Part shown: piece by piece, positions 20,616-28,817 of the stretch | Numbering within the stretch: the first letter of the stretch is position 1 | Layout: each line of letters starts with the position of its first letter | Assembly (NCBI RefSeq): GCF_000760295.1 | Contig: NZ_JNBA01000017.1 | Coordinates: 1-36,974 of the forward strand | Direction: 5' to 3' | Source of the DNA: Prochlorococcus sp. MIT 0701 | GTDB taxonomy: Bacteria; Cyanobacteriota; Cyanobacteriia; PCC-6307; Cyanobiaceae | Length of the DNA stretch: 36,974 nt | Program-made: the position numbers and the translations under genes | The notes under the pieces: generated by a model | The model's database searches: none | What the model was told of the DNA's origin: nothing | What the model saw: only the letters and a program-made list of their open reading frames with translations

Positions 20616-20886
20616 ATAGAGGCATAGTATGTATATTTAGTAGAGCAAATTGGACCTAGGAAAATATAATAATATCTTCTATACCATTATGAATAGCTCT
20701 TAGGAGTATGCTTTGCACGAGTCTTTTTAATGGTTGTGGTGAGTAACGGCTTAATCAGGATTAGTGAGAAACAAAGGCTGATGGACTACAACATTTCTTA
20801 TAAGGCTTTAACTGACCTCAACACTGCAGGGTTGCTTAGGTTAGCTGCACTACAATACTGAAACTCTAGAGCAACTCTTAGGCTGC
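20272..20886. other. Gene-poor region: repeat A tail and left flank of the insert
   Basis: 615 bases. The first 344 are the noncoding and murD-relic part of repeat A. From about 20616 to 20886 the sequence is unique, AT-rich and without a recognisable gene; it holds the left flank of the insert and the 3' side of the SET-like gene. Confidence 0.6.
20426..20615 (-). pseudogene. murD 3'-end fragment
   Basis: The minus strand reads FRGDLHCCTNLNAAVILAIP, then QAACLLLSPACASFDQ, then a TAG where intact murD has Tyr, then QDFEAHGNHFRSLIKPHLTA and a stop. It is the last 60 or so codons of murD with a nonsense mutation and no 5' part. The intact murD is at 22293-23675. Confidence 0.9.
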
Positions 20887-21885
20887 TTACCAGTAATAGG
20901 CAATTGCTGATAATTGATAGCAAAGAGCTTCTTTAAGTAAAGAACTTATTTTACTATTGGATTGATCTAGCTTTAATAACAGATTGCAGATCTCTTCTTG
21001 GTTGGAAGTGAATGCCTTGTTTAATATTTCTCGAGGTTTGTATTCAGGGAATGGTTTTAGAGTTGCAGTTAGTTGTCTGATTGGGAAAGTAGGGTCGAAT
21101 TTATTGCCAATAGGCAAATAATCAAGCAATAACTCATTATCTTGATTTTGTAAGTGGATTAATCCTTCTATGCCAGATCCTCCTTGAATTCGAACTGGTT
21201 TCTTAGTTGTAGAGACATTGATTACTATAGGGAATGAAAAAGCAAAAGGCTCTTTGCTACTAAAGCCATAGCCAAAAAACATCCTTATTGGATCATTGCC
21301 TTTAGAATAGCTATGTAGGAACTCATGATCGCCTTTCTTCTTTTCAGTGGAAAGACCTGCACTTCCATTAGTTGAGAATGTCTGAAAATTATGATTGTGA
21401 TTGATGAGTTCAAAAATAGGAGCTAAGTATTTCCCCTTCTTGTAGTCCACAAATCTAGACTGGATAAAATTACTGAATATAACTTCTTCCCAATTGCCTT
21501 TATGCCTAGTCTTTAAGTCTAAAGCTCCTAGGTTTTCAAGTATGTTAATGACCTCAAGTGGTAATTTTCTAAGGCCATCCTCGAATCCATTTATCACATC
21601 CCATACACTAGCTTCAAAGGCAATAGATTCAAGGTAATTGTCGATGAATTTTCTTGTTTCAGGTGTGCAAGGAGATTCGCTGTCGATTTTTATTTCTTTG
21701 GAATCAATATAAAGGTATTTAGAATGAATCAACAAGTTTTCTGGGACTTGAATTTTTGATGGAAGTTCTGGATCCAAAGGGAATAGTCCTCTTCCATATT
21801 GACCTTCTCTGAGGTCGACATTTTCTGCAATTCCACCAAGATCCCGAAAATCAATGAGGATTTGTTGCCAAGAATTAACAACCAT
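20887..21885 (-). CDS. SET-domain protein (LSMT-type lysine methyltransferase-like)
   Basis: 332 residues. GGIAENVDLREGQYGRGLFP (residues 17-36) resembles the first SET motif (GRGL/F plus basic lead), and FIQSRFVDYKKGKYLAPIFE then LINHNHN (140-166) resembles the SR...P...D.LNHS core of Rubisco large-subunit methyltransferase relatives; Asn162-His163 would be the NH pair. The usual Asp before it is replaced (FELINH). The function is therefore protein lysine methylation by inference, with unknown target. It is strongly AT-rich and lies alone in the insert between the two direct repeats, so it was probably acquired. ATG at 21885; the C-terminal 100 residues are not recognised. Confidence 0.6.
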   Translation of the reverse strand: MVVNSWQQILIDFRDLGGIAENVDLREGQYGRGLFPLDPELPSKIQVPENLLIHSKYLYIDSKEIKIDSESPCTPETRKFIDNYLESIAFEASVWDVINGFEDGLRKLPLEVINILENLGALDLKTRHKGNWEEVIFSNFIQSRFVDYKKGKYLAPIFELINHNHNFQTFSTNGSAGLSTEKKKGDHEFLHSYSKGNDPIRMFFGYGFSSKEPFAFSFPIVINVSTTKKPVRIQGGSGIEGLIHLQNQDNELLLDYLPIGNKFDPTFPIRQLTATLKPFPEYKPREILNKAFTSNQEEICNLLLKLDQSNSKISSLLKEALCYQLSAIAYYW

Positions 21886-22010
21886 CTTTTTTGAGTGAAT
21901 GCTGTGTGGATGGCCTGATTAAACAAGTCAATAGAATTATCTCTCGATTAAATCAAATTGAAATCGTCTCGTTAGATGCGGTAATGAATGAGCATGTTTC
22001 TATTTAGTAC

Positions 22011-22138
22011 GTCGCGGTGAACTCAAGGGATGGCAGTCTCTATTGCCTTTCTTTGCTCTGATCTCAATGGGGGCGAACGGTGAGTGGCTTGCGGCTAGAG
22101 GCCGTGGGGGCGGCCTTGCGCTTTGGCTCAAGGGTTAA
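22011..22138 (+). pseudogene. 3' fragment of the 173-aa gene
   Basis: Reads in frame RGELKGWQSLLPFFALISMG and then the same end as the intact gene, stopping at 22136-22138. No start codon precedes it before a stop at 21989. It has lost 29 codons by the deletion in copy B. Confidence 0.85.
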
Positions 22139-22482
22139 ATCAATCAAGCAGCCCTTTAAGGCTTAATGTTGCACTAGCTATTAGTCATTGATAAGTAAGT
22201 AGGGTTGCCGTTAAAAATAGAGCAACAATCGCACCATTATCGAACATAGAAATGAGTCATAAAGTCAAAACTAGTTATCAGTGAGCTATAGATTAGGTCG
22301 TTAACTGTGGTGTAATTAGGCTGCGGAAATGATTGCCGCGGGCTTCGAAGTCTTGGTATTGATCAAAACTCGCGCAGGCTGGTGAAAGCAACAGGCAGGC
22401 GGCTTGTTGCTTGATGCCCAGTGGAATGGCCAAAGTCACAGCAGCGTTGAGGTTGGTGCAGCAATGCAGCTCACCGCGGAAG
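22011..22482. repeat. Direct repeat copy B: deleted end of 173-aa gene plus end of murD
   Basis: 472 bases matching 20057-20615. An 87-base in-frame deletion has its ends in the 10-base repeat GCCTTTCTTT (20091-20100 and 20178-20187 in copy A; 22045-22054 here). From 22293 on it is the real murD 3' end. Confidence 0.9.
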
Positions 22483-23675
22483 CCTGATGTTTTGATCAGC
22501 TCTTGCAGTTCGGATGCACCTGCTCCAAATAGCACTACGGCACAGGCTTTCTGATCCAATTGCTGTAGCCATCCAGAGGCCTCGCCCTGTTTGGTTTGTC
22601 CACCCGCCAGCACAACGGCAGGAGCAGGGACGGCCTTGAGCCCCACACAGGCGGCGTCATAGTTCGTGGCCTTGCTGTCGTTGTACACGCTCATTTGCTG
22701 GATATGCCCAAGCGGTTCGAGTCTGTGAGGCACGCCTGGGAACGAGCGCAGGCTGGCTTCGATGGCCTGTGCAGTCAGGCCTGCTTTTCGGGCTGCGGCT
22801 GTCACCATCAGCAGGTTTTGAAGGTTGTGCTGTCCAGGCATGGCCAGAGCCGAAGCAGCAAAGAGCCTTCCTTGCGGTTCCCTAACCATCCCCTCGGCGT
22901 CAATCCAAAAGTCGGCGGGATGGTTTGCATGACCAGGGCCTTCGCTGCTCACCCACAGCCCCTCATCCCAGCTGGATCTTTGGCTGCGAAGATCTGGATC
23001 ATCGCCATTGAAGATGCGGATCTCGGAGCGCTCCAGTAGGCCACGCTTGATCTTTCGGTAAGCATCAAGGGTGCCGTGGCGTTCGAGGTGGTCGGGGGTG
23101 AGGTTGGTCCAAATGCCAATGCGGGGGGCAATCTCAGGAGCGGCTTCGATCTGGTAACTGCTGAGCTCCATGACCAGCCAGTCGGGGCGCTGTTCTTTTG
23201 TTTGCCGCCAGTTCAATGCGATTTCGGCCGCGGCATGGCCAACATTGCCGCCCATTGGTGCCCTGAGGCCATTGCTTTCAAGCACATGATTGAGCAGATG
23301 GGTCACTGTTGTTTTGCCATTCGTGCCGGTAATGGCGATCCATGGCAGATGGCTCAGGCTTCGCCAGGCCACTGCCATCTCTCCAATGATGTCAATGCCG
23401 CGTTGACGCAGTGCAGACAGTGTTGGGTGGTCCCAGGCAATACCAGGGCTAATGACCACGGCATCAAGTTGATCCAGCCAAGGGATGAAGCTGGTCAGCT
23501 CTAGAGGTTTGCCTAGCTCTACAGCAATTCCCTGCAGACGTAGATCAGCTGCCAAAAGTTGGAGATTCGACTCGATGCTGCGCTCAAGCACTGTGACCTG
23601 ATGTCCCTCTGCTTGTAGAAGTCGTGCCGCACCGATGCCGGAGCGTCCAAGCCCCACGACCACAGTGCGTGCCAT
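22293..23675 (-). CDS. murD: UDP-N-acetylmuramoylalanine--D-glutamate ligase
   Basis: 460 residues, normal length. N-terminal Rossmann-like ARTVVVGLGRSGIGAARLLQ, ATP-binding ITGTNGKTTVTHLL (residues 115-128), YNDSKATN and the C-terminal DFEARGNHFRSLI are all present. It adds D-Glu to UDP-MurNAc-L-Ala in the cytoplasm during peptidoglycan synthesis. The frame stays open to 24083 across the tRNA gene, but the ATG at 23675 is the family start. Its 3' end is the source of the fragment at 20426-20615. It lies 30 bases downstream of tRNA-Val on the same strand. Confidence 0.97.
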   Translation of the reverse strand: MARTVVVGLGRSGIGAARLLQAEGHQVTVLERSIESNLQLLAADLRLQGIAVELGKPLELTSFIPWLDQLDAVVISPGIAWDHPTLSALRQRGIDIIGEMAVAWRSLSHLPWIAITGTNGKTTVTHLLNHVLESNGLRAPMGGNVGHAAAEIALNWRQTKEQRPDWLVMELSSYQIEAAPEIAPRIGIWTNLTPDHLERHGTLDAYRKIKRGLLERSEIRIFNGDDPDLRSQRSSWDEGLWVSSEGPGHANHPADFWIDAEGMVREPQGRLFAASALAMPGQHNLQNLLMVTAAARKAGLTAQAIEASLRSFPGVPHRLEPLGHIQQMSVYNDSKATNYDAACVGLKAVPAPAVVLAGGQTKQGEASGWLQQLDQKACAVVLFGAGASELQELIKTSGFRGELHCCTNLNAAVTLAIPLGIKQQAACLLLSPACASFDQYQDFEARGNHFRSLITPQLTT

Positions 23676-23704
23676 CGATGAGAGTCCTGTCTTTGTAAGG
23701 GGAG

Positions 23705-23776
23705 TGGGCGATACTGGAATCGAACCAGTGACTCCTACCGTGTCAAGGTAGTGCTCTACCTCTGAGCTAATCGCCC
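23705..23776 (-). tRNA. tRNA-Val (GAC anticodon)
   Basis: A 72-base cloverleaf on the minus strand: acceptor GGGCGAT/ATCGCCC, D arm GCTC-AGAGGTA-GAGC, anticodon stem CTACC/GGTAG with loop TTGACAC (anticodon GAC), and T arm ACTGG-TTCGATT-CCAGT. The discriminator is A and CCA is not encoded. It sits between the PSII S4 gene and murD and may be processed from their shared transcript. Confidence 0.97.
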
Positions 23777-23854
23777 GCGGGGCCCTTCGATCAGAGTGAG
23801 TGGTGACCGGTGGCTTTTCAAGAAGCGAAGCTAGCAGCCTGGCGATACGAATCT

Positions 23855-24646
23855 TCAGTGCCGCAGCATTTCCACCCGCCAACGCTGACGCTTGGTCATT
23901 TCCAGCGCCAGCACCTTGAGCGTGCCTCGACCCTGAAGTTGCAGGCGATCGCCCACTACAAGTTCTCGACTTGTTTGTCGGACTGGTTCCCAGTTCAGGC
24001 GAAGGTGACCTTGCTTGATTTGGTTGACCACCTTGGCTCGCGAGAGACCAAAGCCGGCTGAGGCGATTGCATCGATCCTGCAAGAGGCCTCAACACTGTT
24101 CAATCGGCGGGTCAGGCGGTGGGCTGGTGGCTGCAGTTGAGCCACTGCAACAGCTTCACAGTTGATCTCTACCTCTCGCACTCTGCTGCTGCGGCCGTCG
24201 AGATTGACGGCTAACTCGGGAGTGCAAAGGGCTTGTGCACCGCGATCACCGCGAATCCAAAGATCTCCAAGTTGTTCTGGTCGAGCGTCGATCGCCTCTA
24301 GGGCTTGGCGGAGATCTGTTGGGCTGGGGGAATCAAATAAAAAGTTGCCATGCAGTAGCAGACCATGGATCGGGGCTGCTTCTGAGGGAGTGGGGTGATG
24401 GTTGTCTTCGCTGCGGCTGCAGCACAGCCGCTGACGTTCAGCGCCAGGGTGACCACCGTCGGCGTGCCAGTGCAGATCAGTGAGGCTGGCAAACCTATGC
24501 AGGGCTTCCTCCCGCAAGGGGGCAGAAACAAACGCACTCCAGCTGGGCTGCCAGGTCCGTAGCACCGTGTCTGCCTGGACCAGCAGGGCTTCCATGCCTC
24601 TTGGATCCAGACAACCTTTGAGCAGCTCTTGCCGCGGCAAGATCAC
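23855..24646 (-). CDS. Photosystem II S4-domain protein
   Basis: 263 residues of the cyanobacterial PSII S4 family (YlmH-like). The N-terminal part LPRQELLKGCLDPRGMEALL is typical. The C-terminal S4 RNA-binding domain is SCRIDAIASAGFGLSRAKVV through HLRLNWEPVRQTSRELVVGD. It is thought to bind RNA and to be linked to PSII biogenesis. The start is GTG at 24646, which overlaps the stop of the upstream membrane-protein gene (GTGA), so the two are translationally coupled. Confidence 0.85.
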   Translation of the reverse strand: MILPRQELLKGCLDPRGMEALLVQADTVLRTWQPSWSAFVSAPLREEALHRFASLTDLHWHADGGHPGAERQRLCCSRSEDNHHPTPSEAAPIHGLLLHGNFLFDSPSPTDLRQALEAIDARPEQLGDLWIRGDRGAQALCTPELAVNLDGRSSRVREVEINCEAVAVAQLQPPAHRLTRRLNSVEASCRIDAIASAGFGLSRAKVVNQIKQGHLRLNWEPVRQTSRELVVGDRLQLQGRGTLKVLALEMTKRQRWRVEMLRH

Positions 24647-25209
24647 AGCTTGCTCAGTCTTGTTATTTCAAGGGGATTTGCTTCTCGTAGCACTTTCCAG
24701 GGCATATCGATGTCCATTGGTGTCTCCAGCAGCAGCAGCCAGCGACCTTGCTCATGGCGATTGCGCAGGATGCGAACGTCTTCGGCATTTTCCATTTTGA
24801 CGCTCATGGCTGATGCATAACTACCCATCCAACCTGAGCCCAGGCCCAGCAGGCCACCGATGATTGATGCAACCAAGGGGCCGAAGCTGGCAAAGGTGTC
24901 CATATCCGTCATCAACGTCATGGTGATACCGGCGATGAAGCCAAACGGCAGCAACCAGAAGGACATCACTTTTTGACGCCGCTGGCGGGCCAGTTTGGGG
25001 CTAAGCATTTCGACCGAATCGATGTCCATGCTTTCGAGTGTGTCGCCATTCCCCTTGGTCTCGGAGGCTGCTATCTCAGGCTTTGTTGTGCTTGTGGTTA
25101 CAGGCGGCACCAGCTCACAGCGGATTAGAGGGGTCTTTGCTGCCCTGAGTTGTTCATTCAATTGATCTGCGGGGTCTCTTTCGGCGAGAACAAGAACGCA
25201 AACAGCCAT
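24643..25209 (-). CDS. Conserved membrane protein, 188 aa
   Basis: ATG at 25209 gives MAVCVLVLAERDPADQLNEQ; the frame is open further upstream, but that part looks noncoding. Two membrane spans are predicted: VMSFWLLPFGFIAGITMTLM and a glycine-rich FGPLVASIIGGLLGLGSG. A Ser/Thr-rich linker precedes them and a charged C-terminal tail (ENAEDVRILRNRHEQGRW) follows. Function unknown. It overlaps the PSII S4 gene by four bases and is divergent from serA (103 bases between starts). Confidence 0.8.
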   Translation of the reverse strand: MAVCVLVLAERDPADQLNEQLRAAKTPLIRCELVPPVTTSTTKPEIAASETKGNGDTLESMDIDSVEMLSPKLARQRRQKVMSFWLLPFGFIAGITMTLMTDMDTFASFGPLVASIIGGLLGLGSGWMGSYASAMSVKMENAEDVRILRNRHEQGRWLLLLETPMDIDMPWKVLREANPLEITRLSKL

Positions 25210-25312
25210 ACAACACACCTCAATCGTTTGAATTCTGAACCCTGGTTTGCGGTCTACAGGGCTTGGAGCATGTAGATCTCTACAGTGCCCTGCGGCAGTC
25301 TTGCGCTGGTTG

Positions 25313-26899
25313 ATGACGAAAGTTCTGGTTTCAGACCCTATCGACCAAGCGGGAATTGACATCCTCGCTCAGGTGGCACAGGTGGATCAGCGTGTGGGGC
25401 TGTCAGAGGATGACCTTAAGGCGATGATCGGCGACTACGACGCTCTGATGATCCGATCTGGTACGCAGGTCACGGCGGCTGTGATCGAGGCCGGCGGACG
25501 TTTACGCATCATTGGTCGGGCGGGTGTTGGCGTCGATAATGTTGATGTGCCGACGGCGACTCAACAGGGTGTTCTGGTGGTGAACTCGCCGGAGGGCAAC
25601 ACCATTGCTGCTGCCGAACAGGCATTGGCTTTAATGCTTTCGCTTTCTCGGCATGTGCCTCAGGCCCATGCCAGCACGATGGCTGGGGGTTGGGATCGCA
25701 AGAAATATGTAGGCAACGAGCTCTATAAGAAAGTTCTCGGCGTGGTTGGGCTCGGCAAGATCGGCTCCCATGTGGCTCGGGTCGCCAATGCCATGGGTAT
25801 GGAGGTGATCGCTTACGACCCCTTCATCTCTGCTGACCGTGCTCAACAGATGCAGGTACGACTCTCGAGCTTGGAGGATCTTTTTGAGCAGGCCGACTAC
25901 ATCACCTTGCATCTCCCGCGTACTCCCGATACCGAGAATTTGGTCAATGCGGAATTGCTGGGCAAGATGAAGTCCACAGCAAGGCTCGTGAATTGTGCTC
26001 GCGGAGGCATCATCGATGAGTCAGCTCTGGCTGATGCCTTGAAGGCTGGAGTGATTGGCGGGGCGGCGTTAGATGTTTATGCCCAGGAGCCATTGGCTGC
26101 CGATTCGCCGCTGCGCTCTGTGCAGGAGCGCTTGATCCTTACGCCCCACCTTGGAGCTTCGACGACAGAGGCGCAGGAGAACGTGGCTGTTGATGTGGCG
26201 GAACAGATTCGCGACGTTCTTCTTGGTCTGCCTGCCCGTAGTGCCGTGAACATCCCTGGCCTCAGTGCAGAGATCATGGAGCGGCTCAAGCCGCATTTGC
26301 AATTAGCCGAGACCTTGGGGCTGTTGGTGAGCCAGCTCTCCGGAGGGCAGTTGCAGGAGCTTGAAGTACGTCTTCAGGGGGAGTTCTCTCAGCATCCCTC
26401 TCAGCCTCTGGTTATTGCTGCTCTAAAGGGCTTGCTAACAAGTGCCCTTGGCGATCGGATCAATTACGTGAATGCGTCCTTGGAAGCCAAGGGCCGTGGC
26501 ATTCGTGTATTGGAGGTCAAGGACGATACAAGTAAGGATTTTGCCGGGGGATCCTTGCAACTGACGACTCGTGGTGACCAGGGCGGTCACAGCGTGACTG
26601 GTGCGGTGTTTGCCAATGGCGATCTACGCATCACCACCATTGATGAATTCCCGGTCAACGTGTCGCCTAGTCGACACATGCTGTTGACCAGGCACCGGGA
26701 TATGCCTGGGATCATCGGCCAGTTGGGCTCCGTGCTTGGTGAACACAACGTCAACATCGCATCGATGCAGGTGGGGCGTCGCATTGTTCGCGGTGATGCG
26801 GTGATGGTGCTGAGTATTGATGATCCAATTCCGCCCAGCTTGCTGGTCACCATCCATGCGATTAATGGCATTAAGGAAGCCCATCCGGTCACCCTCTGA
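25313..26899 (+). CDS. serA: D-3-phosphoglycerate dehydrogenase
   Basis: 528 residues, the long form with ACT regulatory domain. NAD-binding GVVGLGKIGSHVARVA begins near residue 143, the catalytic Arg lies in LVNCARGGIIDE, and the catalytic His in ILTPHLGASTTEAQ. The C-terminal ACT domain has HRDMPGIIGQLGSVLGEHNV, expected to bind serine as feedback inhibitor. It is the first step of serine synthesis from 3-phosphoglycerate. The ATG at 25313 starts MTKVLVSDPIDQAG; the open frame before it (from 25247) is unlike the family. prmA follows after 14 bases. Confidence 0.97.
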   Translation: MTKVLVSDPIDQAGIDILAQVAQVDQRVGLSEDDLKAMIGDYDALMIRSGTQVTAAVIEAGGRLRIIGRAGVGVDNVDVPTATQQGVLVVNSPEGNTIAAAEQALALMLSLSRHVPQAHASTMAGGWDRKKYVGNELYKKVLGVVGLGKIGSHVARVANAMGMEVIAYDPFISADRAQQMQVRLSSLEDLFEQADYITLHLPRTPDTENLVNAELLGKMKSTARLVNCARGGIIDESALADALKAGVIGGAALDVYAQEPLAADSPLRSVQERLILTPHLGASTTEAQENVAVDVAEQIRDVLLGLPARSAVNIPGLSAEIMERLKPHLQLAETLGLLVSQLSGGQLQELEVRLQGEFSQHPSQPLVIAALKGLLTSALGDRINYVNASLEAKGRGIRVLEVKDDTSKDFAGGSLQLTTRGDQGGHSVTGAVFANGDLRITTIDEFPVNVSPSRHMLLTRHRDMPGIIGQLGSVLGEHNVNIASMQVGRRIVRGDAVMVLSIDDPIPPSLLVTIHAINGIKEAHPVTL

Positions 26900-26913
26900 A
26901 CAAGGCTGATGAG

Positions 26914-27819
26914 ATGAACTCTGCTTCTGCTCTTCGCTGGTGGCGTCTTGCCTTGCCCATTGCCGATGAGCTGGAAGAGTCGCTGATCTGGAAGCTGACA
27001 GATCTGGGAATCTGTCGCATCGCTGTTCAACATGCACCTGAGAAGGCTGAGCGCACCCTGTTGGCATGGTTGCCATCGTCTGAGTGGTGCGAGTCGGATA
27101 GAGATCAGCTGATGGTCAACCTGCGTCCTCTGGCAGACCCCTTTGGCCTGACATTAGCCAACCCCACTTGGTGCGAGATAGCAGATCAAGACTGGAGTTT
27201 GAACTGGAAGCAACATTGGCAACCCGATCCGGTGGGGCAGCGTCTGTTGATCTTGCCTGCTTGGTTGGATCTGCCGCAGGAGTATGCCGATCGGCTTGTT
27301 GTGCGAATGGACCCTGGCAGTGCTTTTGGTACTGGCAGTCACCCAAGCACTCGCCTTTGCCTGGAGGCGCTGGAGAGGAACCCACCGCTGGGCTTGAGGG
27401 TGGCAGATCTTGGCTGTGGCAGTGGGGTGCTGGGTTTCGCTGCACTGGGTTTTGGGGCCAGGCAGGTCCTGGCCGCTGATACCGATTCCCATGCTGTCTG
27501 CGCCTCTAGAGCCAATGCAGAGCTCAATGAGCTCGATTTAGATCGTTTAAGGGTTGTGCATGGTTCTGTGGATGCTTTGTCAGCGCAGCTGCAGGGAGAG
27601 GTCGTCGACCTACTGCTCTGCAACATCCTTGCTCCTGTGATTGAGGCTTTGGCACCAAGTTTTGAACAGTTGTTGAGTGCCAATGGTCGAGGTCTGCTCA
27701 GTGGTTTGCTGGTTGATCAAGCGCCAAGGCTTCAGATGGTTTTAGAGGCGCTGGGATGGCGGGTGAATTGCCTGAATGAGCAGGGCTGCTGGGGGCTTTT
27801 AGATGTTTCTAGGCGGTAA
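26914..27819 (+). CDS. prmA: Ribosomal protein L11 methyltransferase
   Basis: A 301-residue SAM-dependent enzyme that methylates ribosomal protein L11. SAM motif I is LRVADLGCGSGVLGFAALGF, the PrmA-specific MDPGSAFGTGSHPSTRLCLEA precedes it, and the target-site motif is DLLLCNILAPVIEAL. The N-terminal substrate-recruiting domain is present. It follows serA by 14 bases, so it is probably in one operon with it. Confidence 0.95.
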   Translation: MNSASALRWWRLALPIADELEESLIWKLTDLGICRIAVQHAPEKAERTLLAWLPSSEWCESDRDQLMVNLRPLADPFGLTLANPTWCEIADQDWSLNWKQHWQPDPVGQRLLILPAWLDLPQEYADRLVVRMDPGSAFGTGSHPSTRLCLEALERNPPLGLRVADLGCGSGVLGFAALGFGARQVLAADTDSHAVCASRANAELNELDLDRLRVVHGSVDALSAQLQGEVVDLLLCNILAPVIEALAPSFEQLLSANGRGLLSGLLVDQAPRLQMVLEALGWRVNCLNEQGCWGLLDVSRR

Positions 27820-27983
27820 TTCCGTGCTTATTTTTATATAAGCCAGGGTTATCAGTAGTCGTTCTTTGATTGGACTTAGCCGGGCAGATTGCACGATCAG
27901 ACTGTATTTTTGCTGTCAGGGTGTTAGAAGAAGCGCTCCAGGGGGGTTTTACTTCTGGGTTTCTATGCGTTTCCATCCATTCC

Positions 27984-28283
27984 ATGGCTTCCTACAAAGT
28001 CACCCTGATCAGCGAGAGCGAGGGTCTGAACAAGACCATTGAGGTTCCCGATGATCAGTACATTCTTGATGCTGCTGAAGAGCAGGGCATCGATCTGCCC
28101 TACTCCTGTCGTGCAGGGGCCTGCTCCACATGTGCAGGCAAGCTCACAGGTGGTTCTGTGGACCAGTCCGATCAGAGTTTCCTAGACGACGATCAGCTTG
28201 AGGCTGGTTTCGTATTGACCTGCGTCGCTTATCCAACCTCTGATTGCACCATCAAGACCCATGCAGAGGAAGAGCTTTATTGA
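27984..28283 (+). CDS. petF: Plant-type [2Fe-2S] ferredoxin I
   Basis: A 99-residue soluble electron carrier from photosystem I to FNR and other enzymes. Cluster ligands are Cys42, Cys47, Cys50 (CRAGACSTC) and Cys80 ([11 protein letters not shown]). The [15 protein letters not shown] loop and the end HAEEELY are typical of cyanobacterial PetF. The ATG at 27984 starts [11 protein letters not shown] frame extends 38 codons further upstream but is unlike ferredoxin. 164 bases separate it from prmA, with TATATA near 27835 as a possible -10 of its own promoter. Confidence 0.97.
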   Translation: MASYKVTLISESEGLNKTIEVPDDQYILDAAEEQGIDLPYSCRAGACSTCAGKLTGGSVDQSDQSFLDDDQLEAGFVLTCVAYPTSDCTIKTHAEEELY

Positions 28284-28338
28284 GCTCCGCGCGAGTTGTC
28301 TCTGTTCCCGATCAGTGCTTGCGAATCGGGATCCCATC

Positions 28339-28363
28339 AGCCACCCTCAGCGGGTGGCTTTTT
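28339..28363 (+). terminator. Rho-independent terminator after petF
   Basis: AGCCACCC and GGGTGGCT pair around TCAGC (28339-28359), followed by a run of T. It lies 55 bases after the petF stop and close to the following gene. Confidence 0.88.
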
Positions 28364-28397
28364 GCTTCAAGGTGATGTTGATGGCTCTGTTTTAGAT

Positions 28398-28817
28398 GTG
28401 ACTTCTGTTGCCCCTGGCAGAGCGGATATCGATGTTGTGTTGGAGCACGGCAGCATTCACACCAGTCCTGGTGGGCAATACAGTTTTCGTGTTATCGGTT
28501 CTTGTTGCCGGCTGTTTGATCGCGAGGAACTGCCCTGGCCTTGCTGTCGCCTTGCCTGGCGGAGCAAGGAGCCAAGTTGGCGACGTGTGGGCCGGCGCTT
28601 TGTTGCTGATGTAGCAGCTCGACGTTGTCCGTCTTATGTCGTTGAGCTACTGCAGCCTGGCTCAAAGCCCACAGTCACAGTGCTGACGTTGTTTTCTCAG
28701 CGTTTGACGCCGGGTTTGCAGGAGTGGTGGTATAGCCGTGGACAGCTTTCAAAGGACCCAGCAAATCTGCTGCCAGCTTCGATGCTGCTTGCAACGGAAG
28801 AGACCCCATCGTGTTGA
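28398..28817 (+). CDS. Conserved hypothetical protein, about 139 aa
   Basis: I choose the GTG at 28398 (VTSVAPGRADIDVVLEHGS). A TTG at 28362 is possible, and the frame runs further upstream across the petF terminator, where coding is unlikely. The protein is basic and Cys/Trp-rich (GSCCRLFDREELPWPCCRLAW, RRVGRRFVADVAARRC) with the conserved-looking end LTPGLQEWWYSRGQLSKDP. No domain recognised and no membrane span. It stands directly behind petF and before a gene-poor region. Confidence 0.6.
   Translation: MTSVAPGRADIDVVLEHGSIHTSPGGQYSFRVIGSCCRLFDREELPWPCCRLAWRSKEPSWRRVGRRFVADVAARRCPSYVVELLQPGSKPTVTVLTLFSQRLTPGLQEWWYSRGQLSKDPANLLPASMLLATEETPSC

Noticed and set aside
23676-24083. Extension of murD upstream across the tRNA
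   Set aside because: A tRNA gene lies within it and the added residues are unlike MurD.
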